Notes: a model not told the origin generated them from the sequence alone. A DNA stretch of 64,000 nt from Sutcliffiella horikoshii (GCF_002157855.1 NZ_CP020880.1:3782001-3846000); one strand, 5' to 3'; positions 27,270-37,363 are shown, counted from the stretch's first letter. Program-made: numbers and translations.

Positions 27270-28931
27270 TTACACGGTATATTCAGGAACTGCCCTTCTC
27301 TTTCCTTTAACCTTGGTTCCAATCTTTCTAATTATGCTTGTATATCTCCAAGACCTACTTTGTTGCAATTTAACTTTTTCATAGTCTAATTTTCTTTTCA
27401 CTTTTTTCAGCCTGTCCAATTCTTTCTCGATTGCTTTTAAATTGGTTTCTACTGATTTCAAGTTTCTAACATTAACTTCCTTACTAACATTAAAGCCAAT
27501 TTTCACAGCCAGGTTCCAGTCTTGTTCGATAACCTCTGTTATGTTGGCATGGTTTGTTTTATTACTTATAACATCTATAAATTCAGCTAATACTTTTTCA
27601 TTAGTACCAGATACAACTACTTCTATTTGGCCTTCGAATAAGTTATCAATATGGCCATACAACCCTCGGTTAATTGCTTCTCTTTTTATTTGTCTGTGGA
27701 AAGATAGGTTTGTAACATCCCCCATCAGAATTAATTTCTTCGAATAAAGTTCTCCTATAGGAGCTTTTGGCAACTCTACCTCAAGTGCAGATCTATTCTG
27801 TAATGGTTCCAGCACATTTGTTAAATCAAAGTACGCTTGAGACTTTGGTAAGTTTACAGTCTCAGGAAAATAATAATCAATAATAGCAGAAGGTATATCT
27901 CGAGCTTGTCCCTCTACAGGGAATAATATCCCACCAATTTGTGCCGTTGGATTAAGCTCAATAACTACAGCTGCTCTTTCGATTGGTTTGGTCTTATCCC
28001 AAATAATATCTACTCCACCATGGTAAAGTCCAGGTATTGCCTTCACAGAATCAATGGCGATTTGCTTTATTTCATCACGTAATTGATCCGTAGCATCAAT
28101 GGGATCTCCCCCAGCAGAAACATTTGTCTTTTCCTGTAGAAGTACAAATGTTCCCTTTGAAGGAATGCTCTTAAGTGTGTATCCAGACTTACTAAGGAAT
28201 TCCGTAGTCTCCTTGTCAATGGTAATTAAGCAATCATGTAAACGAGCGTTCTTTTTTCTCTGCCTATTCTTTAGACTTATTAACTCACGGATTGTGTGCA
28301 CACCATCTCCAACTACATTGGCAGGTATACGGTTGTAAGCCGCTACCACTTTGTCTTCAATGACATAAACTCTATATTCTTCCCCAGTTGCAAACCGTTC
28401 AAGTATAACATCTGGGTACCCTAGTTCTTCCCTTACATATTTAATGGCATTTTTTAATTCTTTAACATCTTTAATATTAGTAACTACACCATTTCCTAAA
28501 CTACCGTTTGTTGGCTTAAGTACTAGAGGAAAATCAATGGTATTAGAGAAATTAATAATCTCCTCATCGACTGACTCCTCCGTGAACCTTTTACCCATCG
28601 GTGTTGGTACCTTCGCTCTAGAAAGCCAAATCTTGGTTTCGTCCTTATCTGATCCAATCTCTACGGCTTGCTTAGTTACTTTATCACCTCTAGTTCGAAA
28701 GAAGTAATGCGTTCTATCTTTAGAACTAAGAGAAAATAACCTTCCAGGTGGATTTACCCCAAAAGTAATCATGTGATCAAATTTGTCAGAATCCTTTGTG
28801 TACCATTTAAGAGTTAGGCCTCTTCTCCAACCTTCAAGTGCTACGGAATAAGCACATAATTTTGTTTTTCTTGCACCTACGAGCACTTCTTTAGGTAAGT
28901 GAGGCAGACTTATTACTTCATTCTGATTCAA
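27270..28931 (-). CDS. ATP-grasp ligase with degenerate acylphosphatase domain and coiled-coil tail
   Basis: Architecture: N-terminal VALEGWRRGLT module; ATP-grasp with FPLVLKPTNGSLGNGV, DVILERFATGEEYRVYV and AAVVIELNPTAQIGG; an acylphosphatase-like domain in which GDVTNLSFHRQ replaces the catalytic Arg position by His while the later Asn is kept (HIDNLFEG). A coiled coil (about 490-530) and a basic tail with SRSWRYTSIIRK end it. I prefer TTG 28931, with GGAGG 8 nt upstream, over ATG 28946, which has only a weak site; the ATG would sit 2 nt after the upstream stop. Tight coupling to its neighbours marks it as part of one operon. Confidence 0.83.
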   Translation of the reverse strand: MNQNEVISLPHLPKEVLVGARKTKLCAYSVALEGWRRGLTLKWYTKDSDKFDHMITFGVNPPGRLFSLSSKDRTHYFFRTRGDKVTKQAVEIGSDKDETKIWLSRAKVPTPMGKRFTEESVDEEIINFSNTIDFPLVLKPTNGSLGNGVVTNIKDVKELKNAIKYVREELGYPDVILERFATGEEYRVYVIEDKVVAAYNRIPANVVGDGVHTIRELISLKNRQRKKNARLHDCLITIDKETTEFLSKSGYTLKSIPSKGTFVLLQEKTNVSAGGDPIDATDQLRDEIKQIAIDSVKAIPGLYHGGVDIIWDKTKPIERAAVVIELNPTAQIGGILFPVEGQARDIPSAIIDYYFPETVNLPKSQAYFDLTNVLEPLQNRSALEVELPKAPIGELYSKKLILMGDVTNLSFHRQIKREAINRGLYGHIDNLFEGQIEVVVSGTNEKVLAEFIDVISNKTNHANITEVIEQDWNLAVKIGFNVSKEVNVRNLKSVETNLKAIEKELDRLKKVKRKLDYEKVKLQQSRSWRYTSIIRKIGTKVKGKRRAVPEYTV

Positions 28932-28948
28932 CTTTACAACCTCCATAG

Positions 28949-30574
28949 TTAATTCTTCTTTTTAAAATAATTTTTTATAGGTAAAGTTACCTTCCTTACC
29001 GGTTGAGTCAGCTTCCACGAAGAACTATTCTTCGTGTTTCTAATTTCCTTTTTTGCTAACCTGATTTCTTTTTCTAACTGTTCTTTCTCAGATATTAACC
29101 TTTGAAGGTCTTCAAGTCCTGTTTTCAGATCGGCTCTTATTTCAAAACCTACTTTAACGGGTTTATTCCAGTCAATTTCTTCAATTTCCAAAACTTCAGC
29201 TCTTTCGGTGTCTTCATAGAAAGCTTCTTTAAATTGTTCAACTTCCTCTTTGCTTGTACCACTTATAACGACCTCAATATCTCCATTATCTAAATTACTT
29301 AGGTAACCTACGAGTCCTCTCTCAAAAGCTTGCTTCCTTAAGCCACGATGAAATCCTTTGTTTTGAACAGAGCCTGAAACTGTATATTTTTTCGAGTAAA
29401 TAGTCCCTACCGGTGCCATTTTTACAGTTGTAACTAGAGCATTTCTATTAAATAGAGGTTCAAGAGCATCTGAAAAATCATAATAGATTTTCTGACGGTC
29501 AGTTTGTAATCCTTTTGTTTCTGGAAAATAAAAATCAATAATATATTTTGGGATATCTGTCGCTTTTCCTACTAATGGAAATAGCAAAGAGCCGATTTGA
29601 GGAGTAGGATTTATTTCAATAACATGTACTCCTGCTTCATTAACAATGATATCTATTGCTCCATGTGGAAGTCCCGGAATGGCTCGTATTGCTTTAATAC
29701 ATATTTCCTTAATATCAGTAGACAGAGAACTTAATGCTTCTTCAGAATCTCCTCCTAAAGAGATGTTACTCTTATCTGTTAAGTAGACTTCTACTCCCGA
29801 CTCTGGAACTGATTCGTATGTGTATTTGTTTGCGAGAATATACTCAACCATTTCAGCATTTGGCTTAATCATGCAACTAACCAATCTAGGGTTATCTTCT
29901 CGCTTCTGATTCTTCATTTCAATTAATTGTTTTATAGAATGCTTTCCATCCCCGATTACATTGGCTGGTATTCTTTTAATCGCTCCTACCACTTTTCCAT
30001 CACAAACAAATACTCTATAATCCTGACCCACAATATGTTTTTCAATAACAATATTAGTTGCACTATGAGTAGTTCTTACTTTTTTTATCGCTGCTTTTAA
30101 TTCTCCAGTGGATTTAATATTTGTATAAACACCTTTACCGAAGCTTCCGTCAGATGGTTTGATTACTACTGGAAATCCTAGTGAAGAAGCGTGTCTAACA
30201 ATTTCTTCATCCGTATTCTCTGATTTAAACCCTTTTCCTGGAGCTATAGGTATACCCGCTTCTTCTAACCATCTCTTAGTTACAGCTTTATCAGTGCAAA
30301 TATCTACCGCTGAGTTAGCAATCTTATCCCCTCTAGTTTTAAAGAAATAATGTACTCTAACTCCATTACTCAGTGAAAATAATTTACCTGGTTTATCTGT
30401 AAACCAGGTTTTCATCCCTGAGAAATCCTCCGAATCTTTCGTATACCATTTTAGTTCTAGGCCTCGTCTCCAACCTTCCAACGCAAGTGCATATGCATCA
30501 AGTTCGGGGCCACGTGCGTCAGCTACTATTTCGGTTGTTAAGTGTGGTAATTGCCCCTCATAATTGTCTTCCAT
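28949..30574 (-). CDS. ATP-grasp ligase with degenerate acylphosphatase domain and coiled-coil tail
   Basis: This is the third paralogue in the tandem array, with 541 residues. The N-terminus has ALALEGWRRGLE and HYFFKTRGD. The ATP-grasp core has FPVVIKPSDGSFGKGV, NIVIEKHIVGQDYRVFV and GVHVIEINPTPQIGS. The acylphosphatase-like domain reads GSVQNKGFHRGL, with His where the catalytic Arg belongs, and SNLDNGD. A coiled coil and the tail motif SSSWKLTQPVRK end it. AGGAGG stands 7 nt before the ATG. The substrate is unknown; the family logic is carboxylate-amine ligation driven by ATP. Confidence 0.85.
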   Translation of the reverse strand: MEDNYEGQLPHLTTEIVADARGPELDAYALALEGWRRGLELKWYTKDSEDFSGMKTWFTDKPGKLFSLSNGVRVHYFFKTRGDKIANSAVDICTDKAVTKRWLEEAGIPIAPGKGFKSENTDEEIVRHASSLGFPVVIKPSDGSFGKGVYTNIKSTGELKAAIKKVRTTHSATNIVIEKHIVGQDYRVFVCDGKVVGAIKRIPANVIGDGKHSIKQLIEMKNQKREDNPRLVSCMIKPNAEMVEYILANKYTYESVPESGVEVYLTDKSNISLGGDSEEALSSLSTDIKEICIKAIRAIPGLPHGAIDIIVNEAGVHVIEINPTPQIGSLLFPLVGKATDIPKYIIDFYFPETKGLQTDRQKIYYDFSDALEPLFNRNALVTTVKMAPVGTIYSKKYTVSGSVQNKGFHRGLRKQAFERGLVGYLSNLDNGDIEVVISGTSKEEVEQFKEAFYEDTERAEVLEIEEIDWNKPVKVGFEIRADLKTGLEDLQRLISEKEQLEKEIRLAKKEIRNTKNSSSWKLTQPVRKVTLPIKNYFKKKN

Positions 30575-30594
30575 TTCAAATCCTCCTAGATTGC

Positions 30595-32091
30595 TTATCT
30601 AAACGAAATTTTTTCGTTATATCTGTTTTTCTGTAGATATTGATATTGAATAAATTGTTTCCCATTAATGAGGTCAGCTGAAAGCCTTGACTCTGCATCT
30701 AAATAATAATTACCTAGCAACGTATCTATTTCCGAGTTAAACTCATCATAATTGCCTGGCTTAGGTGTAAATTCTCCAAACACTAATTCATTATTTGTTT
30801 TCAAAAAATCTATTCTCATAAATGGAGCTGGTATTTCCGAGCTTAAAGACGCTGCTATTTCTTTATCATACTCGGAAAATCCACTCCCTTTAAATAAATC
30901 ATTTTCGTATTTCCCTGTACTAATCCTTGTACCATCAGGTTTCCACCAACAATAATTCAATGTTGGAAAACGCTGAATCTCTAATATTAATGCTACTTTT
31001 CCGTAGAAACAATAGAATTTCAAATCTTTTGCTGGGGTAAATGTTTGAGTTTGTTCCAATATAAGTTCTTCTATCATCCATTCATCATTTTCGACCCAAC
31101 TTGTTTCTATATCATTAAGCATGCTAACAGTGAGGGCCTCCCAACCATGTAGAATTCTCCCTCTTCGTACATCTTGAATATAGTCTTTTTCAAAGACTAA
31201 ATATACGCCTCTCGATCCAGACCCTTTAACAGGTTTGATAACTACACCTGTATCTCTTGGAATAGTTAAATAAGTAAAAGTTTTATCTTGTACGCTGGGT
31301 CTTCTCAGTCCCAAAAAATCTACCCAGCTATAGGCTATTCGTTTATCATCAAGAATCGATTGTGGGCTGTCTTGTATGAATTGAATTCGTCTCGTTTGTA
31401 AAGCCATGCTTGTCTTAAACGATCCAACCTCTTTAAAAGGAAAAAACACATCATTATCTTGAGTACGAAAAATAAATTCAGGTATTTCTTCAGTCGGTAA
31501 AGCCGAAAGCACCCGACTATATACTAGGTTTTTTAGTTCTACTCTTTCATTTTTGAACAATTTAGCCGCATATTTTAACGATTCAATGTACTTTTTTTGA
31601 TTAAGCTGCTTATCGTCAATAATAGAATCCAATAATTCGATAAAATTACCATCATCTTTTGCTTCCTTAAGCAACATAAAGATAGACTCCCTATTGTACC
31701 CCTCATCGTCTACATCCGATATTTCAAGTAGCTTTTTTCTGTTAGCTTCTTGCTTTAGGACCTCCACTTGACCCTTTAAATAATTATTCTCTTGATGGAG
31801 CTCATCATTTATGCCCTTTTTTACTGGATTGATAGAGTCTCTTAGAAAACTAACTAACCAGGAGATTTTATTTAAATGTTTAGACGTTTGCCAAATCTTA
31901 GTACTTCTAATTTTTTTACATTCTTTTTCAAGCCTTTTATTATCTCTTAATAAGTTCTTTTTCTCAGCATCTTTTTTCAATAATATTTGGAGCAGTTTTC
32001 TTTCTCTTTCTTCTTCTTTATCTATTTCCCCTGACAAACTCTCTATTTGTGACATTTCATAATAACTTGTTTCTTTTGGATTAGTATTCAT
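30595..32091 (-). CDS. TupA-like ATP-grasp protein with N-terminal coiled coil
   Basis: The N-terminal third (about 15-115) is a coiled coil interrupted by a STKIWQTSKHLNK motif like the tails of the neighbouring ligases. The C-terminal part (about 215-470) resembles TupA-type ATP-grasp proteins: VIKPVKGSGSRGVYLV, WMIEELIL, DLKFYCFYGKVALI and FGEFTPKPGNYDEF. TupA of Bacillus halodurans is needed for teichuronopeptide, a wall polymer of glucuronic acid with polyglutamate. I place the start at ATG 32091, with AGGTG nine bases upstream; GTG 32103 overlaps that site. The gene starts 15 nt after the upstream transferase stop. Confidence 0.82.
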   Translation of the reverse strand: MNTNPKETSYYEMSQIESLSGEIDKEEERERKLLQILLKKDAEKKNLLRDNKRLEKECKKIRSTKIWQTSKHLNKISWLVSFLRDSINPVKKGINDELHQENNYLKGQVEVLKQEANRKKLLEISDVDDEGYNRESIFMLLKEAKDDGNFIELLDSIIDDKQLNQKKYIESLKYAAKLFKNERVELKNLVYSRVLSALPTEEIPEFIFRTQDNDVFFPFKEVGSFKTSMALQTRRIQFIQDSPQSILDDKRIAYSWVDFLGLRRPSVQDKTFTYLTIPRDTGVVIKPVKGSGSRGVYLVFEKDYIQDVRRGRILHGWEALTVSMLNDIETSWVENDEWMIEELILEQTQTFTPAKDLKFYCFYGKVALILEIQRFPTLNYCWWKPDGTRISTGKYENDLFKGSGFSEYDKEIAASLSSEIPAPFMRIDFLKTNNELVFGEFTPKPGNYDEFNSEIDTLLGNYYLDAESRLSADLINGKQFIQYQYLQKNRYNEKISFR

Positions 32092-32106
32092 AAAGGACAT
32101 CACCTA

Positions 32107-34785
32107 TTATAGTAATTTTAGTACATGATTTGATAGCCTGGAGATATGTTGACTGTGTCCAAAGTTTCTCTCTACAAACTCATGGGCAATCTTAACCTGT
32201 TTTTCATATAGTTGACTATCATTCATTAACTCGTTAATTCTTTCTTTAACTTCATGTACTTCTGCATATATGGCTGCATTACTAAAAAGAGTTTGATATT
32301 TAGGGTGTATAATTACTGGTACGCCAACTGCCATAGCTTCAAAAATTACCCTTCCAAAAGCTTCTACCCAATCCGGATGTGTATAATATACAAAAACATC
32401 CAAGTCTTTAAGAAACTCTTTTGGCTCCATTTCACCGAACTCGTACACTTTCCAGTTATCAGGCAGCTTTCCTAGAAGCTTTCTTGGACTCTCTGCCCCC
32501 CCTAGAATATGGACCTCGTATTCGGGGGTTGGAGGATATAGCTCAAGTAGCTCACTTTTCGTATTTGGCCATTTTACGTATTGGGACCGAGAATGACGAC
32601 CTATTTTTATCACAGAATCTTGAACTTGAGGTGTTCGCAAATCCCTTTTCCATTCATTAACATCAATTATGTTAACCCAGTCATCAGTAGAGAGTTTTAT
32701 ATGTTTTAAATCATTGGAATGATAGCGATTTAAGGTATCTCTTACTTGCGGCCCTATTGGATACCATTTTCCTTTACTACCAGTGTAATCATATAGGTTC
32801 TTTACACATTTTTTTATCTCGTATAATGTTACACCTTGTTTGCTATAATCTCGTTTAGGAGGTTGATTTATTATTACTTTCACTGACTTGGCATCAATAT
32901 TTGGCAAATACCTCTGCCATTCTTGTAAAACAGGGGGATGCCTAACAATAAGTAAATCGCAAGATACACTTTCACCATAAACAATTAACTGAACTTGTTC
33001 TCCATCTATCAGATTCCTGACATGGTAATTCATCTCTCTTTGAGATTCAAAATCAAACCTCGACAGCTGAATTAAACCTGTTGTAAGACCTGCAGCATTT
33101 TGGGCTTTAATTTCTTCTATATTTGACATGTTGGTGCCACCTTGCAACCGAAATTCAGAAGCGATAATGACATCAAAATGCTTTCTTTTATATGCATTTT
33201 CCCGTTTAGGAAGCATAGTATCTGGTACAGCAAACGGGCGTTGTTTCAACTCAGCTGAATAATATAAGTAGTCTCTATTATGTTCATGAAAAGCGCTGTA
33301 TGCTTCATGGTATGCTTTTCTGGCTCCCATAAAATACCCATGATAGCCGAATTCTTTATTGCCTGTTAAAGAAGAGTTGGATTGACGCTGAAAAGAAAGA
33401 GGACCTGTTGCTAAATCTACTACTGCCTCTGCTCCAAAGACCAATATTAACCTCTTTTTAAATTCTCCATCTGCTCCAAAACGAACAGAATCCCAAGAAC
33501 CCAACAACTTTATTACTTTTTCCCGTCTAAACATAAGTGATGAAAGGTTGGAGAAAATAAAGCCTCCTGGTTTTCCTCTTCTAAAGAAACTTAGTTGATC
33601 TGTGGCTCTTGCTTGTTGTGAAGTGTTTGCAATTACGTCATCGTTTTCCATCATGTGTCTAACTTGAGTTTCAATTTTTTGCGGATGAGACCAATCATCT
33701 ACATCATTAACCGTAACAAACTCTCCAGTTGCTACCGTTAGTGCACGGTTTCTAGCAACATAAGCTCCACTATTTGAATCGAGTGTAATTAATTTCACTC
33801 TATTATCGAGAGCCATGTACTCTTCTATAATTAATCTAGAAGTGTCCTTGCTAGAATCATCTACAACAATTAACTCTAGGTTCTTCCAAGTTTGACCTAA
33901 TATTGATTTAAGCGAAGTTTGTAAATACTCTGCTCCGTTGTATACGGGCATTATAATGGAGACCTTTGGTAACTGTTTATTAGTTTCGATTTCTACATTA
34001 TTTACACTTGAAGACAATCCATCATAAGGGACTAAATAGTTATCTTTAGTCAGATTAATGTCACTTAGATTATGATAATTAAATGCTTTATTAATCCACT
34101 TGATTTTCTCCGAAATAACTGTTTCCAAATTTGCAGCAGCCAAATACAGGTCTGGGTGGGTTTCTCTTGTCATTGCATTATGAATGATCTGTTTGCCCTT
34201 AGTACTTTCCCCCAACAAATGTATAGATTCAGCTTCTAATATAGCAATTCTTCGGAGCTTATCTTTAGATTTTTCTCCATTTTTAACAACCGAAAGATAA
34301 TGTACAGTGTACTTAGCATCGTCTACAGTTTGCTTATTGGCATACCAAAGAGCAAGTTCCCAAGCTGCTGAACGAACCAAATATCTATCCTCTGAAAATT
34401 TCACATAATGTTGCAATTCTTTTAATACGGCATGAGTAAAGCCTAACTCATATAGTTTATACCTTAATTTCTTCACTCTTTTTTCTACTCTGTTAATCTT
34501 CCAAGTCTGATTAAAAAGTTGTTTCCAGTGACGTTTACCAGTAATGTATAGTTTAAAAGAAGAGGCAACTTTTCTTTGTCTATATATGAATTTAATTATT
34601 CCAAGAATCTTGCCTTCCTTAATTTTCATATACTGTTGGTTCAGTCGATAATATTCATTATACCTTTCTTGGTTTAACACTTTTAAATCTTGTACTTCTT
34701 GGTCTAATTTCTTTATTTCAAGTTCAAGCTTTAGGTTGCGAGTCTGCATTTTTTTTAGTAGTATCTGTTCATTGCTCTCTTCCAT
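32107..34785 (-). CDS. Bifunctional GT2-GT4 glycosyltransferase with N-terminal coiled coil
   Basis: The protein has 892 residues. A coiled coil (about 1-60) and a helical repeat region (about 90-255) precede a GT2 domain starting PKVSIIMPVYNGAEYLQTS, with the metal/nucleotide Asp motifs VVDDSSKD and NDVDDW. The C-terminal half (about 510-890) is a GT4-like transferase ending in EAFGRVIFEAMAVGVPVII. It may add two successive sugars to a growing polymer. ATG 34785 is chosen because TGGAGA lies 9-10 nt before it; this gives a 17-nt overlap with the upstream gene. The frame is open to 34887, but that would overlap much more. It is a tandem paralogue of the upstream gene. Confidence 0.88.
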   Translation of the reverse strand: MEESNEQILLKKMQTRNLKLELEIKKLDQEVQDLKVLNQERYNEYYRLNQQYMKIKEGKILGIIKFIYRQRKVASSFKLYITGKRHWKQLFNQTWKINRVEKRVKKLRYKLYELGFTHAVLKELQHYVKFSEDRYLVRSAAWELALWYANKQTVDDAKYTVHYLSVVKNGEKSKDKLRRIAILEAESIHLLGESTKGKQIIHNAMTRETHPDLYLAAANLETVISEKIKWINKAFNYHNLSDINLTKDNYLVPYDGLSSSVNNVEIETNKQLPKVSIIMPVYNGAEYLQTSLKSILGQTWKNLELIVVDDSSKDTSRLIIEEYMALDNRVKLITLDSNSGAYVARNRALTVATGEFVTVNDVDDWSHPQKIETQVRHMMENDDVIANTSQQARATDQLSFFRRGKPGGFIFSNLSSLMFRREKVIKLLGSWDSVRFGADGEFKKRLILVFGAEAVVDLATGPLSFQRQSNSSLTGNKEFGYHGYFMGARKAYHEAYSAFHEHNRDYLYYSAELKQRPFAVPDTMLPKRENAYKRKHFDVIIASEFRLQGGTNMSNIEEIKAQNAAGLTTGLIQLSRFDFESQREMNYHVRNLIDGEQVQLIVYGESVSCDLLIVRHPPVLQEWQRYLPNIDAKSVKVIINQPPKRDYSKQGVTLYEIKKCVKNLYDYTGSKGKWYPIGPQVRDTLNRYHSNDLKHIKLSTDDWVNIIDVNEWKRDLRTPQVQDSVIKIGRHSRSQYVKWPNTKSELLELYPPTPEYEVHILGGAESPRKLLGKLPDNWKVYEFGEMEPKEFLKDLDVFVYYTHPDWVEAFGRVIFEAMAVGVPVIIHPKYQTLFSNAAIYAEVHEVKERINELMNDSQLYEKQVKIAHEFVERNFGHSQHISRLSNHVLKLL

Positions 34786-37258
34786 GAAGAAATTTCTCCA
34801 ATCTTGAAGCGTGTGTAGAATATCCAAAATGTTTTTCCAAGTAATCCAATCCTTTTTCCACCTGGTCATCATATAATTCACGGTCATTCATTAGAAGGTG
34901 TATTTTATCTTTCACCTCTTCAGGTTCTGCATATATTGCAGCTTCTTGAAAAAGTTCCTCATAAAAGGGTGGAATAATTACTGGTACGCCTGTTGCCATA
35001 GCTTCAAAAATAACTCTTCCAAATGCCTCCACCCAATCTTTATGTGTATAATAAACAAACACATCTAGTTCTTTTAAGAAAGCTTGGGGAGTAATCTCTC
35101 CAAATTCATATACCGTCCAATTTGGAGGTATTTCACCTAATATTTTTTTAGGCGACTTTGCACCACCAAGTATTTTAACATCAAAGTCGTTAGAATAAAC
35201 CTGTAATATTCCTTGACTAGACTCTGGCCATTTAACATACTGATCACGAGAATGGCGTCCAATCCGAATTCTGTTTGCATGCTGTGGCCGCTTCTCTCTT
35301 TTCCACTTTATAACATCTATAATATTTGACCAATCTATGGGCATTAGTTTAATATTTACTAACTCTTCTTTATGAAACTCATCCAATACCTCTCTTACTT
35401 TTGGTCCAATCGGATACCAATAAGCATTTTTGCCGAAATATTCATATAAGTTAGTTGCGCAAGTTTCAAAGTCGTACAGGGTTACACCAGAATCCCCATA
35501 ATCCCTTTTTGGAGGTTGATTAATAATTACATGTATACTATCTGCTTTAACGTTTGGTATATAACGTTGAAATTCTTGTAAGACAGGGGGATGTCTTATA
35601 ATGAGAACATCACAACTAACTTCTTCTCCGTAGACAATCATTTGGACAGTTTCTCCATCTATTAACTCCCGGATCTTTAAGTTAGTTGCTCCAACCGTAT
35701 TTATATCAAATCGATTCATTTGAATGAGACCGGTTTTTAACCCTATCTTTTTTTGTGCTTTTATTTCCTCCGCATTAGACATGTTAGTGCCACCTAATAA
35801 TCGGAATTCTGAGGCGATAATAACATCAAAATGCTTTGTATTTTTCATTCTATCTGGCTTCATGGGTTCAGGTACTGGAAACAAACGTTTTTTAAGTGGG
35901 AAATCATAGAATAAGTTATTACCATTCATTTCATGATAGTAATCATGTGCCTCAGCATATTCTTTCCGCGCTCCCATAAAAAAGCCAGGGAATCCAAAAG
36001 CAGAATGACCTGTCAGGGAAGTTTCTGATTGCCGTTGGAAAGATAAAGGGCCAGTTTTTAAAGATACAATTGACTTCTCACCAAATACCTTCTTAATTCT
36101 TTTAACATATTCAGAATCCCCTCCGAACCTTACGGAATCCCAATAGCCTATTTTGGAGAATACAGTCTCTTTTCTAAACATAAAAGAAGACATGTTAGGA
36201 AAAGCGTATATCCCAGGCTTACCTCTTCTATAAAAAGTTAGATTGTTTGTAGTTCTCGCCTGCTGAGAAAAATTACCCACTATATCTGAGTGTTTAAGAA
36301 GATGGACAACCTGGGTTTCAATTTTTTGAGGATGAGACCAATCGTCTGCATCATTAATAGTAATAAATTCACCAGTCGCTTGTTTTAAAGCTAGATTTCT
36401 TGAGGCATATGCCCCTCCATTTGTAGGAGCCTTTATTAGACTAATCCTTGCATCAAGCCTCGCATACTCTTCAACTATTCTCACTGTAGCATCACTAGAA
36501 CAATCATCAACTACCAATATTTCAATATTACTCCACGTTTGATTTCGCAAAGAATTAATGGAAGTTTCAATTAGATCTTCTGCATTATATGCAGGTACAA
36601 TAACTGTCACTTTCGGCCCGGATGATAGTGATGTTTGTTTAGAATCACTACTTAATTGATCATATAATGGTGAAGCATTCTGCTTAAGTTTAACCTGTGA
36701 ATAGTCATATAAATCGAATGCTTTGTTAATCCAAACTAACTTCTTTGAAGAGGAGGTTTCAATACTTGCTAATGCTAAATACAAGTCTTCGTGCTTTTGC
36801 TTTTTTAAGACATTAGTTAAAACCTCTCTGGCGGCTTCTAGTTCACCTAGAAGTCTGTAACTTTCCGCAGAAAGTATTGCAGCTCTTCTAATTAAATCTT
36901 TATCTTTCTCTTTTTTTATTGCTATTTCTAGATATTGCAAACATAACAATGCGCTTTCTTTAGTATATTGATTTGCATACCATGTAGCTATTTCCCAAGA
37001 TGCTAATTTGCGCTTGAAAATATCTTCTGCATTTGCACATATATATTTTAGTTCTTCGAGTGCTTTTTCTGTAAAACCCAAACTATTAAGTTTATGTTTT
37101 AATCTTTCAATTTCTCTTAATGATTTTCTTTTCTGTCCTGGAGAAATAGCATTTTTAATGGAGCTTTTTTGCTTATTTGTTAGTAAGTTGGATAAGTGTT
37201 TTTTTTTGCTTTCACTTAAGAATGTATATAGGAACCAATCGATAACATTGACCGACAT
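34769..37258 (-). CDS. Bifunctional GT2-GT4 glycosyltransferase
   Basis: This paralogue of the downstream gene has a helical repeat N-terminus, a GT2 domain starting PKVTVIVPAYNAEDLIETS with VVDDCSSD and NDADDW, and a GT4-like C-terminus with WVEAFGRVIFEAMATGVPVII. Unlike its partner it lacks the long N-terminal coiled coil. The start is unclear: GTG 37303 and ATG 37258 are both in frame and neither has a normal ribosome binding site, although a GGCGGTGGTC stretch lies between them. It is the first gene of the long operon and follows a leader hairpin terminator, so expression may be controlled by antitermination. Confidence 0.86.
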   Translation of the reverse strand: MSVNVIDWFLYTFLSESKKKHLSNLLTNKQKSSIKNAISPGQKRKSLREIERLKHKLNSLGFTEKALEELKYICANAEDIFKRKLASWEIATWYANQYTKESALLCLQYLEIAIKKEKDKDLIRRAAILSAESYRLLGELEAAREVLTNVLKKQKHEDLYLALASIETSSSKKLVWINKAFDLYDYSQVKLKQNASPLYDQLSSDSKQTSLSSGPKVTVIVPAYNAEDLIETSINSLRNQTWSNIEILVVDDCSSDATVRIVEEYARLDARISLIKAPTNGGAYASRNLALKQATGEFITINDADDWSHPQKIETQVVHLLKHSDIVGNFSQQARTTNNLTFYRRGKPGIYAFPNMSSFMFRKETVFSKIGYWDSVRFGGDSEYVKRIKKVFGEKSIVSLKTGPLSFQRQSETSLTGHSAFGFPGFFMGARKEYAEAHDYYHEMNGNNLFYDFPLKKRLFPVPEPMKPDRMKNTKHFDVIIASEFRLLGGTNMSNAEEIKAQKKIGLKTGLIQMNRFDINTVGATNLKIRELIDGETVQMIVYGEEVSCDVLIIRHPPVLQEFQRYIPNVKADSIHVIINQPPKRDYGDSGVTLYDFETCATNLYEYFGKNAYWYPIGPKVREVLDEFHKEELVNIKLMPIDWSNIIDVIKWKREKRPQHANRIRIGRHSRDQYVKWPESSQGILQVYSNDFDVKILGGAKSPKKILGEIPPNWTVYEFGEITPQAFLKELDVFVYYTHKDWVEAFGRVIFEAMATGVPVIIPPFYEELFQEAAIYAEPEEVKDKIHLLMNDRELYDDQVEKGLDYLEKHFGYSTHASRLEKFLHGREQ

Positions 37259-37312
37259 TTTTTTAAAACCGAAAATTGAGACCACCGCCAGATTTTTTAT
37301 CACTTAAACAGA

Positions 37313-37338
37313 ACAAAAAGCTACATTTTAGTAGCTTT
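37313..37338 (-). terminator. Leader terminator upstream of the glycosyltransferase-ligase operon
   Basis: The minus strand has AAAGCTAC, loop TAAAAT, then GTAGCTTTTTG. It lies between the predicted promoter and the first gene, only about 10 nt before the earliest start codon. It therefore cannot belong to an upstream gene's end and is a candidate attenuator. Confidence 0.7.
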
Positions 37339-37363
37339 ATGGTAAAAAGAATCTATACGTATA

